Shown here piece by piece: positions 24,969-34,762 of a DNA stretch of 64,000 nt (position 1 is the first letter of the stretch; each line of letters opens with the position of its first letter). The position numbers and the translations under genes are program-made. The stretch is from positions 1,054,001 to 1,118,000 of the forward strand of contig OZ242174.1 of NCBI GenBank assembly GCA_965205685.1. The letters are read 5' to 3'. This DNA is from WTFY01 sp965205685. GTDB lineage: Bacteria > Pseudomonadota > Gammaproteobacteria > UBA4575. The notes under the pieces are model-generated. The model saw only the letters and a list, made by a program, of their open reading frames with translations. It was not told the DNA's origin and did no database searches.

Positions 24969-27629
24969 CTATGCTGCCAGCTGGCGCAGCACATAGTGCA
25001 GGATGCCACCATTTTGGTAGTACTCCACTTCCTGCGGCGTATCGATGCGCACCGCCGCCTGAAAGGATTTTTCGTTCCCCTCCTCATCGACGGCCGTCAC
25101 CGTCACAGACTTGGCTTGGCCGTTTTGCAAGCCGGTGATGCTGTAGGTTTCCCTGCCCGAAAGCCCCAGGCTTTCGGCAGTATCTCCCTGCGCGTACTGC
25201 AGTGGCAGGATGCCCATGCCCACCAGGTTGGACCGATGAATACGCTCGTAACTCTCGGCAATCACTGCGCTCACACCGAGCAGGTACGGACCCTTGGCCG
25301 CCCAGTCCCTGGATGAACCGGAGCCGTATTCCGTGCCGGCCAGTATGATCACCGGGATGCCGTCTTTCTTGTAACGCATGGCTGCATCATAGATCGAAGT
25401 CTGCTCTCCAGACGGGAAGTGAATGGTGATGCCTCCCTCTGAACCGGGTGCGAGTTTGTTGCGCAAGCGAATATTGGCAAACGTACCCCGCATCATGACG
25501 TTGTGATTTCCGCGGCGTGAGCCATAGGAGTTGAAGTCGGCTGGGATCACCCCCTGGTCTTGCAGGTATTCTCCTGCCGGGCTTTCTGCTGCGATGGCGC
25601 CTGCCGGTGAGATATGGTCCGTCGTGACTGAATCACCCAGGTAGGCCAGCACGTGGGCGTTTCGGATATCGCTGACATCTTCGACAGAGTGTGACATGCC
25701 CTGGAAATAGGGCGGGTTTGCGATATAGGTGGAATCTTCCCAGGGAAAGAACTGGCTTTGATCCGCCTCAAGATGGTTCCAGTTGTCCTCGCCGCTGTAC
25801 ACATCGTCATAACATTGCATGTACTGTTCAGTGGACAGGAAATTTGCCACAGTGTCTGCAACTTCCTGCTGGCTGGGCCAGATGTCTTTCAGGAAGACAG
25901 GATTACCGTCCGGGTCCTGTGTGAGGGGTTCCTGGTACAAGTCAATGTCCATTCGACCGGCGATGGCATAGGCCACTACCAGGGGCGGGGAGGCCAGATA
26001 GTTCATGCGCACCTGGGCGTGAACGCGGCCTTCGAAGTTTCGGTTCCCGGAAAGCACGGATGCCGTGATGAGGTTGTGCTCCTTGATCGCTGCAGCAATC
26101 TGTTCCGGCAGAGGACCCGAGTTTCCAATGCAGGTGGTACAGCCATAGCCGACATTATGGAACCCGAGTGTCTCGAGATCGTCCATGACCCCGGCATTTT
26201 CAAGGTACTCGGTGACCACTCGCGAGCCAGGCGCGAGCGAGGTTTTAACCCAGGGTTTGACCTGCAGCCCCATTTGCGCCGCTTTCCTGGCTACCAGCCC
26301 GGCGCCCAGCATGGCATCCGGATTGGAGGTATTGGTGCAGGAGGTGATGGCTGCGATGACGACAGCGCCATCACTGAGGGTAACGGATTCCCCGTTCACC
26401 TGGATGTTTGCACTGCCTGCGCTCTGGATGTTGCGCTCTTCCTGCAGGGCCACCTTGTCACGCAAGAATATCGGCTTGGATTCTTTCAACGCAATCCGGT
26501 CCTGGGGGCGGCGGGGCCCGGCCAGGCTGGGTACCACGGTTCCAAGGTCGAGTTCGATGTGTTCGCTGTAATGGGCATCCTCGCCCGTTCCCTCGCGCCA
26601 CATGCCGGTCGTCTTGGCGTACGCCTCGACCAGTGCAATCTGTTGCGCACTGCGTCCGGTGAGTTCCAGATAGCGGATGGTTTCCTGGTCGATGGGGAAA
26701 ATGCCGCAGGTCGCGCCGTACTCGGGTGCCATGTTTGCGATTGTTGCGCGATCTGCCAGCGGCAGGCCATCAAGGCCCTTCCCGTAGAATTCGACAAACT
26801 TCCCGACCACGCCATGCTTTCGCAGCATTTCAACCACGACAAGCACCAGATCGGTCGCCGTTGAGCCTTCCGGCAACTGGCCGTCCATCCGGAATCCGAC
26901 GACCCGGGGGATCAGCATGGAAATCGGCTGATCCAGCATGGAAGCCTCGGCTTCAATACCACCGACCCCCCAGCCAAGTACGCCGACTCCATTGATCATG
27001 GTGGTGTGCGAGTCTGTACCGACCACCGTGTCCGGGTAGGCCTGCAGTACACCTGCATTTTCCCGGGAGAAAACGACACGCGCCAGGTACTCGAGGTTGA
27101 CCTGGTGCACGATCCCCCTGTCAGGCGGGACAACTTTGAAATTGGAAAATGCGTTTTGCCCCCACTTCAGAAAATTGTAGCGTTCGCGGTTGCGGTTGAA
27201 TTCGAGAGCTGCATTCAGGTCGAAAGCCTGATCAGAACCAAAGTGATCGACCTGCACGGAGTGGTCAATGACCAGCTCCGCTGGTTGTAGAGGATTGATT
27301 TTTTCCGGATCTCCCCCCAGCGACTTCATGGCATCGCGCATGGCCGCCAGGTCGACCACGGCAGGGACTCCGGTGAAGTCTTGCATCAGCACGCGCGCGG
27401 GTCGAAAGGCAATCTCGTTTTCAGGGTTCGCAGCAGGGTCCCAGTGCAGTATTGCCTCGATGTCCTCCCGGGTCACGGTGCGGCCATCTTCACAACGAAG
27501 CAGGTTTTCCAGAAGGATCTTGAGGGAATAGGGCAGGCGGGCAGACTCCGGCAGTTCGCCAGCATTAAAGATCTCGTAACAGTCCCCATCCACAGTAAGG
27601 TTTGAACGGGTACCAAAACTATTGTTCAT
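24969..27629 (-). CDS. acnA: Aconitate hydratase A
   Basis: A monomeric [4Fe-4S] aconitase interconverting citrate and isocitrate. It has 886 residues, the usual AcnA/IRP length. Landmarks are VLMQDFTGVPAVVDLAAMRD, DHSVQVD, GIVHQVNLEYLARVVF, VGTDSHTTMINGVGVLGWGVGG, the cluster Cys region ITSCTNTSNPDAM with YGCTTCIGNSGPL, SGNRNFEGRVH and, in the swivelling domain, YGSRRGNHNVMMRGTFANIR and GSGSSRDWAAKGPYLLGV. It is a separate unit on the minus strand, convergent with fumC. Confidence 0.96.
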   Translation of the reverse strand: MNNSFGTRSNLTVDGDCYEIFNAGELPESARLPYSLKILLENLLRCEDGRTVTREDIEAILHWDPAANPENEIAFRPARVLMQDFTGVPAVVDLAAMRDAMKSLGGDPEKINPLQPAELVIDHSVQVDHFGSDQAFDLNAALEFNRNRERYNFLKWGQNAFSNFKVVPPDRGIVHQVNLEYLARVVFSRENAGVLQAYPDTVVGTDSHTTMINGVGVLGWGVGGIEAEASMLDQPISMLIPRVVGFRMDGQLPEGSTATDLVLVVVEMLRKHGVVGKFVEFYGKGLDGLPLADRATIANMAPEYGATCGIFPIDQETIRYLELTGRSAQQIALVEAYAKTTGMWREGTGEDAHYSEHIELDLGTVVPSLAGPRRPQDRIALKESKPIFLRDKVALQEERNIQSAGSANIQVNGESVTLSDGAVVIAAITSCTNTSNPDAMLGAGLVARKAAQMGLQVKPWVKTSLAPGSRVVTEYLENAGVMDDLETLGFHNVGYGCTTCIGNSGPLPEQIAAAIKEHNLITASVLSGNRNFEGRVHAQVRMNYLASPPLVVAYAIAGRMDIDLYQEPLTQDPDGNPVFLKDIWPSQQEVADTVANFLSTEQYMQCYDDVYSGEDNWNHLEADQSQFFPWEDSTYIANPPYFQGMSHSVEDVSDIRNAHVLAYLGDSVTTDHISPAGAIAAESPAGEYLQDQGVIPADFNSYGSRRGNHNVMMRGTFANIRLRNKLAPGSEGGITIHFPSGEQTSIYDAAMRYKKDGIPVIILAGTEYGSGSSRDWAAKGPYLLGVSAVIAESYERIHRSNLVGMGILPLQYAQGDTAESLGLSGRETYSITGLQNGQAKSVTVTAVDEEGNEKSFQAAVRIDTPQEVEYYQNGGILHYVLRQLAA

Positions 27630-27726
27630 GCAAACTCCTCAACATTCGTTGCCGGGATGAGCCCCTGAAAAAAACCGCAATTATCTGGTATTTCTGTACT
27701 GCAGGTAAACTCAAACAGGTCAAAAT

Positions 27727-28356
27727 TTAATGCAGGCCCTCTTTTTGCAGGGCCTTGACGTTTTTGAGAATCGAAGCCCTCCCGGTCACGAGAGACCAGC
27801 GGTTACCCTGGGCATGCCGCCACAGGGCAATGGCCCGTATGGCAGCAAGCAAAAGTGCGCGAATCATGCTCGCATACTCGTCTAAATTCAAATAGCTCGG
27901 GTTTCCCTGGATGATCACTTTGGGTCCCAGGGGGCTGATGTGTGCCTGATACATCCTGCCAAGGTCCTGTGCCAGTTCGGCAATCGGGGTGCGTTGCGGA
28001 TCGTACAGCGTTGCTATGCTGCGGATCTCGTCTCCGAGTGCACGTGTAACCTGGGTGTCCTCGAGCAGCTTGCTTTCCAGGTGCATCAGGCTGACGGCGT
28101 GGCGTGCTCGCTCTATGGTGTCTGAATTATTGCGATTCACCACGTTCTCGGACAGCATGCGCAGCCCGAGCGTCAGGTTTTGCGTCACGCCATAGACCTC
28201 CAGGTAGTGATCCGTATCAATCTTGAGAACGCTTTCCAGGGTTGGAGGCAAGCAGGAGTGGGTCATATTTCCGTCCCGGGCTACCTGCTGGGTCAAAGCC
28301 AGGGCCTGATAAAGACCGGCAAGTGCGATGGTCTGGTCTCGGGTCACTGAAAACAT
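27727..28356 (-). CDS. hflD: High-frequency lysogenization protein HflD homolog
   Basis: A 209-residue, largely helical HflD family protein. TRDQTIALAGLYQALALTQQVARDG at the N-terminus and GNPSYLNLDEYASMIRALLLAAIRAIALWRHAQGNRW near the C-terminus are typical. In Escherichia coli HflD binds phage lambda CII and sits at the membrane; its cell role is not settled. It follows mnmA by 24 bp on the same strand, the conserved nudJ-mnmA-hflD order. Confidence 0.93.
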   Translation of the reverse strand: MFSVTRDQTIALAGLYQALALTQQVARDGNMTHSCLPPTLESVLKIDTDHYLEVYGVTQNLTLGLRMLSENVVNRNNSDTIERARHAVSLMHLESKLLEDTQVTRALGDEIRSIATLYDPQRTPIAELAQDLGRMYQAHISPLGPKVIIQGNPSYLNLDEYASMIRALLLAAIRAIALWRHAQGNRWSLVTGRASILKNVKALQKEGLH

Positions 28357-28380
28357 GGGGAGTCCTGCATGATGCCGATA

Positions 28381-29463
28381 CTAGGCTTCGCGCCCGATGA
28401 TGATGCCTCCTCCGAGGCACCGGTCCTGCTTGTAGAAAACGACGCTTTGTCCCGGAGCGACCGCCCACTGGGGCTCGGCAAAGGAAACTTCGTAGCGGCC
28501 GTCATCGCACTTGCGGATCGAGCAGTCCTGGTCCGGTTGGCGGTATCGTATCTTTGCCGCAAGGTTCTTCATGTCGGATGGTGGTTCACCTGAAATCCAG
28601 TGGATCGTTTGAGTGAAGATGCGGGAATGGAACAGGGCAGGGTGTTGTTTTCCCTGGACCACGTGCAGGGTATTGGATTCGATGTCCTTGTCGGCAACAT
28701 ACCAGGCCCCCTCGGGCAAATGCGCCTGTCCACCGATACCCATGCCCTGGCGCTGGCCGATCGTGTAGAACATGGCACCCTCGTGCGTACCCAGAGCTTC
28801 CCCCTCAGGTGAGAGGATCGGACCCGGTTTCCCCGGCAGGTACCGCTTCAGGAAATCCCTGAATTTTCGCTCGCCGATGAAGCAGATCCCGGTGCTGTCT
28901 TTCTTGTCGTGCACCTCGAACGCCTGTGCCTTGGCGATCTCGCGCACTTTCGACTTGTCGATGCCTCCCAGGGGAAACAGTGATTTCTGCAACTGGTCCT
29001 GCTTCAGGGTATGCAAGAAGTAGCTCTGATCCTTTTGCCTGTCGTGGGCTTTTCTCAGGCAGGTGTCGGAGGGGCTTGCCTCACAGCATGCATAGTGCCC
29101 GGTGGCAATGTAGTCGGTGTCCAGGTCCAGCGCGTGGTCCAGGAAGGCCCGGAACTTGATTTCCCGGTTGCAGATAACATCCGGGTTGGGCGTCCTGCCT
29201 GCCTGATACTCGTCCAGAAAATACTGGAATACGCGATCCCAGTATTCACTTGAAAAGTTCACCGTGTGCAGGCGGATTCCGATCCTCTCGCACACCTGCC
29301 GGGCATCCTTGAGGTCGACCGCTGCCGCGCAGTATTCCTCATCGTCGTCCTCTTCCCAGTTTTTCATGAACAGGCCTTCAACCTCATGGCCCTGCTCACG
29401 CAAAAGCCAGGCAGCTACAGAGGAGTCAACACCGCCGGACATGCCTACCATTACTTTGTTCAT
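28381..29463 (-). CDS. mnmA: tRNA-specific 2-thiouridylase MnmA
   Basis: Installs the 2-thio group on U34 of tRNA-Lys, tRNA-Glu and tRNA-Gln using sulfur relayed from IscS. It has 360 residues. The PP-loop is GMSGGVDSSVAAWLL, LFMKNWEEDD is typical, the first catalytic Cys is in NPDVICNREIKF, ATGHYACCE follows, and the second catalytic Cys is in DSTGICFIGERKFRDFL. The C-terminal beta domain carries VVFYKQDRCLGGGII. It lies between nudJ and hflD. Confidence 0.96.
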   Translation of the reverse strand: MNKVMVGMSGGVDSSVAAWLLREQGHEVEGLFMKNWEEDDDEEYCAAAVDLKDARQVCERIGIRLHTVNFSSEYWDRVFQYFLDEYQAGRTPNPDVICNREIKFRAFLDHALDLDTDYIATGHYACCEASPSDTCLRKAHDRQKDQSYFLHTLKQDQLQKSLFPLGGIDKSKVREIAKAQAFEVHDKKDSTGICFIGERKFRDFLKRYLPGKPGPILSPEGEALGTHEGAMFYTIGQRQGMGIGGQAHLPEGAWYVADKDIESNTLHVVQGKQHPALFHSRIFTQTIHWISGEPPSDMKNLAAKIRYRQPDQDCSIRKCDDGRYEVSFAEPQWAVAPGQSVVFYKQDRCLGGGIIIGREA

Positions 29464-29493
29464 GTCACTGCCCGTCGGGGGTGGCTCGTGTGC

Positions 29494-29952
29494 TCACCAA
29501 GTCTGCTGAATCGTATGGATAAGGTCCAGGTCATAACGGTTGCCATCCAGATAATCCCGAATGCTGTGGGTGACCATGGTGCTTCGGAGCCTGTGCTCCG
29601 GCAAGTCGAAGATGGTCTCGGCGCTGTACCAGCTCGCGTGCAGGATTCCGTCATCAAGATCTTCATGGACACGCTCGCTGCTGCACTCACCGCACAGGGT
29701 AAACCGCAAAAAGGTTTCATCCAGGTGCGGATGCTTCCAGCAATAGATACCGACCAGCGCGGCAGGATAAAATTCCCACCCAGTCTCTTCCAGAGTCTCT
29801 CGCTGGGCTGCCTCGATCAGGGTTTCCCCAAGTTCCCAATGGCCTGCCGGCTGGTTGAAAACCTTGTATTCCTCGACTTGCTCCTCGACCAGAAGGAATT
29901 TTTGCTCACGCTCAATCACGGCTGCGACCGTCACATGTGGATGCCAGCTCAT
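29494..29952 (-). CDS. nudJ: NUDIX hydrolase, NudJ type
   Basis: A 152-residue phosphatase of the NUDIX family. The box GHWELGETLIEAAQRETLEETGW fits the G-x5-E-x7-REU-x-EE-x-GU pattern with all catalytic Glu residues. MSWHPHVTVAAVIEREQKFLLVEE at the start and the position just upstream of mnmA match NudJ (YmfB), which hydrolyses nucleoside tri- and diphosphates and thiamine pyrimidine pyrophosphate. First gene of the nudJ-mnmA-hflD operon. Confidence 0.92.
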   Translation of the reverse strand: MSWHPHVTVAAVIEREQKFLLVEEQVEEYKVFNQPAGHWELGETLIEAAQRETLEETGWEFYPAALVGIYCWKHPHLDETFLRFTLCGECSSERVHEDLDDGILHASWYSAETIFDLPEHRLRSTMVTHSIRDYLDGNRYDLDLIHTIQQTW

Positions 29953-30169
29953 CGGGAGTTCATCTAAAATTGAATAAAAAGATTAGTATATAAATACTTG
30001 ATAAGTATGTATTAATCTGGAGAAATTTAAATACATCTGTAAGCACAGTATAGCAGTGAATTATACTCTGGCTGTACTTTGAACACGTAATTTCGTGCGG
30101 CTAGGATGAACCGGAGCAGGATGTACGGTGTCTGAAATTCAGGCGTCAGGCTGTACCTTCAGGACACGG

Positions 30170-30198
30170 TTAAGTGCCGGGCAGCGACTCGCTATACT
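30170..30198 (+). promoter_or_regulatory. Candidate promoter of clpS-clpA
   Basis: TTAAGT (30170-30175) and TATACT (30193-30198) are spaced 17 bp, 31 bp before the clpS ATG. The -10 box is good and the -35 box weak. The rest of the 276-bp divergent gap to nudJ is AT-rich with no gene seen. Confidence 0.45.
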
Positions 30199-30228
30199 AT
30201 TCATACTTGAAATCGTTGAAGACCGGTC

Positions 30229-30543
30229 ATGGCTGAACAAGATCAAATTCTGCGCGAAGACAAGGCGGCCGTAAAAGAGGCGAAAACCCGAAAGCCGCCA
30301 ATGTACAAGGTGGTATTATTGAACGATGATTACACACCCATGGAATTTGTTGTGCACATCCTTGAAAACTTCTTCAAGATGGACCGGGAAAAGGCCACCC
30401 GCATCATGCTCCATGTGCATACCAGGGGAAAAGGTGTTTGCGGGGTGTATACCCGTGATGTGGCAGAGACCAAGGTGGCACAGGTGAATGAGTATTCACG
30501 CATGAACAACCATCCGTTGCTGTGTGCGATGGAAGAGACATAG
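30229..30543 (+). CDS. clpS: ClpS adaptor of the ClpAP protease
   Basis: A 104-residue adaptor that delivers N-degron proteins to ClpAP. The disordered N-terminus precedes the core PMYKVVLLNDDYTPMEFVV, where the NDD motif and the hydrophobic pocket bind the N-terminal residue; the family blocks ATRIMLHVHTRGKGVCGVYTRDVAETKV are present. clpA starts 10 bp after its stop. Confidence 0.96.
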   Translation: MAEQDQILREDKAAVKEAKTRKPPMYKVVLLNDDYTPMEFVVHILENFFKMDREKATRIMLHVHTRGKGVCGVYTRDVAETKVAQVNEYSRMNNHPLLCAMEET

Positions 30544-30552
30544 CTGAACACC

Positions 30553-32814
30553 ATGTTGAATAAAGAGCTCGAGTTCACGCTGAACCTTGCCTTCAAGGAA
30601 GCCAGGGAGAAGCGTCACGAATTCATGACGGTCGAGCACCTGCTGCTTGCGTTGACTCAAAACCCGACGGCAGCCAAGGTGCTGCGCGCGTGTGGCATAG
30701 ATTTGGCGAAGCTTTCCAGCGAATTGTCCGAGTTTATTCAGAACAATACCCCGCTGCTTCCCGATGAGGATGACCGGGACACGCAACCGACGCTTGGGTT
30801 CCAGCGCGTGCTGCAGCGCGCGGTCTTCCATGTCCAGTCTTCCGGAAGAAAAGAAGCAGAAGTGACCGGCGCTAATGTGCTGGTTGCGATCTTCAGTGAA
30901 CAGGAATCCCATGCGGTTTATTTGCTGGGACAGCATGATGTCGCACGTCTGGACGTCGTGAACTACATTGCACATGGAATTTCGAAAGTCCCCACGGACC
31001 TCGACAGCGAGGTTGCTGTCGATCCCGAAGTGGAAGTGCGCAGGGATTCACAAGGTCCGAAGCCACTGGATTGTTATGCCGTCAACCTGAACCAACTGGC
31101 GACAGAGGGAAAGATCGATCCGTTGATCGGGCGCGACAATGAAATCGAACGTACCATACAGATCCTGTGCCGGCGCAGGAAAAACAACCCGCTCATGATC
31201 GGTGAGGCCGGCGTGGGCAAAACGGCGATCGCCGAGGGCCTAGCCAAGAAAATTGTTGATCAGGAGGTGCCGGACATCCTGAAGGGTTACACGATTTATG
31301 CGCTGGATCTGGGGGGGCTGGTCGCCGGCACGAAGTACCGGGGTGATTTCGAGAAACGACTGAAAGGGGTGTTGAAGCAACTGAAGGAGGAGCAGAACAC
31401 GATTTTGTTCATCGACGAGATTCACACGGTGATCGGGGCCGGCTCGGCATCCGGAGGCGTGATGGATGCCTCCAACCTGATCAAGCCGATGCTGGGCTCG
31501 GGGGAGTTGAAATGCATAGGCTCGACGACCTACCAGGAATTTCGCGGCGTTTTTGAAAAGGATCGTGCCTTGGCCAGGCGATTCCAGACCATTGATATTG
31601 AAGAGCCCAGTGTCGAGGAGACCTACCGGATTCTTAAAGGTTTGCGCAGCCGTTTTGAAAAGCATCACGGTGTGAGGTATGCGGAAAAGGCATTGCGGGC
31701 TGCAGCCGAGTTGGCAGCAAAATATATCAATGACCGGCACTTGCCAGACAAGGCCATCGACGTCATTGATGAAGCCGGCGCGAACATGAATCTGAGGCCG
31801 AGATCTTTGCGCAAGAAGATGATCACCACCAAGCAGGTTGAAAGCATTGTGGCCAAGATCGCACGCATCCCTTCCAAGCATGTGAATTCCAGTGATACGG
31901 AGGTGCTCAGAAATCTGGAACGGAACCTGAAGCTGGTCGTGTTTGGTCAGGACACTGCAATTGGTACCCTGTCGGCGGCGATCAAGATGTCCCGTTCGGG
32001 CATCGGCAACGAAGACAAGCCTATCGGTAGCTTTCTGTTTGCAGGCCCGACAGGAGTGGGCAAAACAGAGGTCACCCGCCAGTTGTCCATCATCTTGGGA
32101 ATCGAGCTGTTGCGTTTTGACATGTCCGAATACATGGAGCGGCATACGGTTTCACGCCTGATCGGTGCACCGCCGGGCTATGTGGGGTTTGACCAGGGCG
32201 GCCTGTTGACCGATGCGGTGCTGAAGGCCCCTCATAGCGTGTTGCTTTTGGACGAGGTGGAGAAGGCCCACGCGGATGTGTTCAACCTATTGCTGCAAGT
32301 CATGGATCATGGCGTATTGACTGACACGAATGGTCGAAAAGTGGATTTTCGTAATGTCATACTGGTCATGACCACCAATGCCGGGGCCCAGGAGATGAGT
32401 CGGGCCAGCATGGGCTTTACTGTGCAGGACCACCAGGCAGACGGTATGGAAATTATCAAGCGCACCTTTACTCCCGAGTTCCGAAACCGTCTGGATGCAA
32501 TCATCCAGTTTGATTCCCTGGGCAAGGAGACAGTGCTTCACATTGTTGACAAGTTCATTGCACAACTGGAGGCACAGCTGGAGACCAAGAAGGTGGAGAT
32601 CCAGGTTGAGCCGGATGCCAAGACCTGGATTGCCGAGCGTGGCTACGATGTGAAAATGGGTGCCCGTCCCATGGAGCGGGTCATTCAGGAGCATGTCAAG
32701 AAACCACTCGCAGAAGAGATCCTGTTCGGGCGCCTGGAAAATGGCGGGAAAGTGACCGTACGCACCTGTGAGGACGGGCTCGAAATTGTCTATCCTGAAA
32801 AAGTGCTCAACTGA
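30553..32814 (+). CDS. clpA: ATP-dependent Clp protease ATP-binding subunit ClpA
   Basis: A hexameric AAA+ unfoldase feeding substrates to ClpP. The 753 residues are full length. The N-domain repeats bind ClpS. D1 has Walker A GEAGVGKTAIAEGLA and Walker B TILFIDEIHTVIGAG. D2 has Walker A GPTGVGKTEVTRQLS, Walker B SVLLLDEVEKAH, and sensor motifs near TNAGAQEM and FRNRLDAIIQF. The N-domain starts LNKELEFTLNLAFKEAREKRHEFMTVEHLLLAL. It is an operon with clpS. Confidence 0.96.
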   Translation: MLNKELEFTLNLAFKEAREKRHEFMTVEHLLLALTQNPTAAKVLRACGIDLAKLSSELSEFIQNNTPLLPDEDDRDTQPTLGFQRVLQRAVFHVQSSGRKEAEVTGANVLVAIFSEQESHAVYLLGQHDVARLDVVNYIAHGISKVPTDLDSEVAVDPEVEVRRDSQGPKPLDCYAVNLNQLATEGKIDPLIGRDNEIERTIQILCRRRKNNPLMIGEAGVGKTAIAEGLAKKIVDQEVPDILKGYTIYALDLGGLVAGTKYRGDFEKRLKGVLKQLKEEQNTILFIDEIHTVIGAGSASGGVMDASNLIKPMLGSGELKCIGSTTYQEFRGVFEKDRALARRFQTIDIEEPSVEETYRILKGLRSRFEKHHGVRYAEKALRAAAELAAKYINDRHLPDKAIDVIDEAGANMNLRPRSLRKKMITTKQVESIVAKIARIPSKHVNSSDTEVLRNLERNLKLVVFGQDTAIGTLSAAIKMSRSGIGNEDKPIGSFLFAGPTGVGKTEVTRQLSIILGIELLRFDMSEYMERHTVSRLIGAPPGYVGFDQGGLLTDAVLKAPHSVLLLDEVEKAHADVFNLLLQVMDHGVLTDTNGRKVDFRNVILVMTTNAGAQEMSRASMGFTVQDHQADGMEIIKRTFTPEFRNRLDAIIQFDSLGKETVLHIVDKFIAQLEAQLETKKVEIQVEPDAKTWIAERGYDVKMGARPMERVIQEHVKKPLAEEILFGRLENGGKVTVRTCEDGLEIVYPEKVLN

Positions 32815-33157
32815 AAATATCTTTGTAAGGCCCCGAAGAACCGGTATCCCCTGATACAGCCATGTTGCCCGGACCGCGCGCGCTTGGGTATGCAGGTGGT
32901 GCCATCTTTCTTGCTGCGTATATCTGTATCTGGGTGTAGATGTACATTCGGTATTGGTATATAAGCGCTCTGGTGTATTCGTGACCTGCAGGCTGTTTGA
33001 TCGTGCAGATCGTGTCATGCACAGCTGCAAGCGTTTCCCCGGGCACGCCTGAAAATCCTCAGCCATCAACCTGTATATCCGGCGTGGCAGCGGTTGACAG
33101 GCCCGAGAACAGTCGATTGCGTACTTGCAGTTTTTGTTATTAAAAATTCTTGATCAA
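32815..33157. other. Gap between clpA and gph, no gene seen
   Basis: No coding sequence is convincing on either strand. A perfect -35 hexamer TTGACA lies at 33094-33099, but no good -10 follows at 16-18 bp. A promoter for gph may lie here without being identified. Confidence 0.4.
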
Positions 33158-33832
33158 GTGTTATCTGAAGCCAACAAAGTAAAACTGGTGATCTTCGATC
33201 TGGACGGCACACTGATTGATACCGCCCCGGACCTGGCATACAGCATGGACCTGGTCATGCAGGAGCTGGAATTGCCCGAACAGGGCGTATCGAAGGTCCG
33301 CAGGCACATCGGCAATGGCGTGCGCAGGCTTGTCGAGGACGTCATGTCCTCGGAGTTGCAAAACGCACCCGACAAGGAGGCCGTGGACAAGGCCCTGGAT
33401 GCATTTATCGGGCATTACCACGAACATTTGGTGCGCCAGAGCCGTCTGTATCCGGGTGTTCGCAGGTGCCTGCAAGGGCTTCACTCTTCCGGTATCAAAC
33501 TTGCGTGTGTCACAAACAAGGCCAAGGCCTTTACTGAACCTTTGCTGGCGCATTTCCAGATCGACGAGTATTTCGATCTGATCCTTTCCGGGGATTCTCT
33601 GCCGAAGAAAAAACCGGATCCATTTCCGCTCATGCATGCCTGTCAGCAATTTGCCGTCGAGGTTGCGGACTGCGTCATGGTAGGGGACTCCAGCAACGAC
33701 ATACTGGCTGCGCGGAATGCAGGGATCCGGTCCGTGTGCATGAGCTATGGTTATTCAGATGCGGAAACTGTAAAGCAGCTCAAGCCTGATGTGGTTCTCG
33801 GTTCCTGTGCTGAATTGATGGATGTGCTGTAA
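33158..33832 (+). CDS. gph: Phosphoglycolate phosphatase (HAD family)
   Basis: Dephosphorylates 2-phosphoglycolate, the toxic product of RuBisCO oxygenation. About 224 residues. The HAD nucleophile motif is IFDLDGTLIDTAPDLA, motif II lies in LACVTNKAKAF, the conserved Lys in LPKKKPDPFPL and the acidic motif in MVGDSSNDILAARNAG. The start is uncertain: GTG 33158 gives MLSEANKVKLVIFDLDG, while TTG 33125 adds 11 residues. Its place beside the Calvin-cycle genes (a cbbZ position) supports the photorespiratory role over other HAD substrates. It is convergent with cbbR. Confidence 0.9.
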   Translation: MLSEANKVKLVIFDLDGTLIDTAPDLAYSMDLVMQELELPEQGVSKVRRHIGNGVRRLVEDVMSSELQNAPDKEAVDKALDAFIGHYHEHLVRQSRLYPGVRRCLQGLHSSGIKLACVTNKAKAFTEPLLAHFQIDEYFDLILSGDSLPKKKPDPFPLMHACQQFAVEVADCVMVGDSSNDILAARNAGIRSVCMSYGYSDAETVKQLKPDVVLGSCAELMDVL

Positions 33833-33862
33833 CGCTGCGTGCCGGGTTGCTGTCAGGGATAC

Positions 33863-34762
33863 TCAGACATGGGTCTGTGCTTTTGCAAGCACGAAGTTCT
33901 TGAACGATTCGGCGGCGATGGAAAGCCGTTTGCCTTTCCGGTATACGATGTACCACTGACGGACAATAGGAAAAGAGCGCACATCTAGAACCTTCAGTCG
34001 GTCCAGTTCCTTTTCCAGCTCGATGGTGTGCAGTGAGACGATACCCAGGCCCAGGCCAGCCTCAACGCTTCGCTTGATTGCCTCATTGCTGTTCATTTCA
34101 ATCGAGCTGATGAGTTTGAAATTTTTCTTTTCCATGAAAAATCGCTCCATGGCCACGCGTGTTCCTGAGCCGACTTCACGCATGATCAAAGGATCGTCTT
34201 TCAGCTTTCTCAGGGGAATGTCCTTTTCGCCCACCAGGGGATGACTTGGGGGAGCGATGACCACCAGGGGATTGTCCATGAAGGGCTCGCCGATCAACTC
34301 CATCTCGTCGGGTGGTGACCCCATCAGTGCAAGGTCAGATTCGTTTGCTTCAAGTTTTTTCAGCAGTGTTGCACGGTTTGTCACATCAAAGCTGACTCGA
34401 ATGCGCGGATACTGCTGACAAAATTCGGATAGCAGGCGTGCCGCAAAATTGTTGACGGTGGATGCCACGGCAATTTGCAGCAGGCCACCCTCCGTTCCCT
34501 TCAGGTCGTCCAGTTCTTTCTCAGCCTCGCTCACCTGATTACGGATTTCCGTGCTGTAACGAAGCATCAATTTTCCGGCCTCTGTGAGATGAATGCTTTT
34601 TCCCAGTTGCTCATAGAGGGGTATGCCCACCACATTTTCCAGCTGCTTGACCTGCATGGATACCGCGGGCTGGGTGAGAAACAGTTCTTCGGCGGCGTGC
34701 GTGAAGCTCAAATGCCGCGCCACGGCTTCAAATACCTGCAGTTGGCGGAATGTGATATTCAT
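33863..34762 (-). CDS. cbbR: LysR-family transcriptional regulator CbbR
   Basis: Activator of the Calvin-cycle operon in response to metabolites. It has 299 residues from ATG 34762 (MNITFRQLQVFEAVARHLSF). The winged helix covers residues 1-60 (HAAEELFLTQPAVSMQVKQLE); the co-inducer domain follows with LLQIAVASTVNNFAARLL and MREVGSGTRVAMERFF. Divergent transcription from cbbL across a 335-bp AT-rich region is the classic CbbR arrangement. Confidence 0.93.
   Translation of the reverse strand: MNITFRQLQVFEAVARHLSFTHAAEELFLTQPAVSMQVKQLENVVGIPLYEQLGKSIHLTEAGKLMLRYSTEIRNQVSEAEKELDDLKGTEGGLLQIAVASTVNNFAARLLSEFCQQYPRIRVSFDVTNRATLLKKLEANESDLALMGSPPDEMELIGEPFMDNPLVVIAPPSHPLVGEKDIPLRKLKDDPLIMREVGSGTRVAMERFFMEKKNFKLISSIEMNSNEAIKRSVEAGLGLGIVSLHTIELEKELDRLKVLDVRSFPIVRQWYIVYRKGKRLSIAAESFKNFVLAKAQTHV

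Noticed and set aside
25758..26864. 368-residue plus-strand frame
   Set aside because: Antisense of acnA, which is full length and intact on the minus strand.
33094..33122. Promoter with perfect TTGACA upstream of gph
   Set aside because: No acceptable -10 box lies 16-18 bp downstream, so I do not call it.
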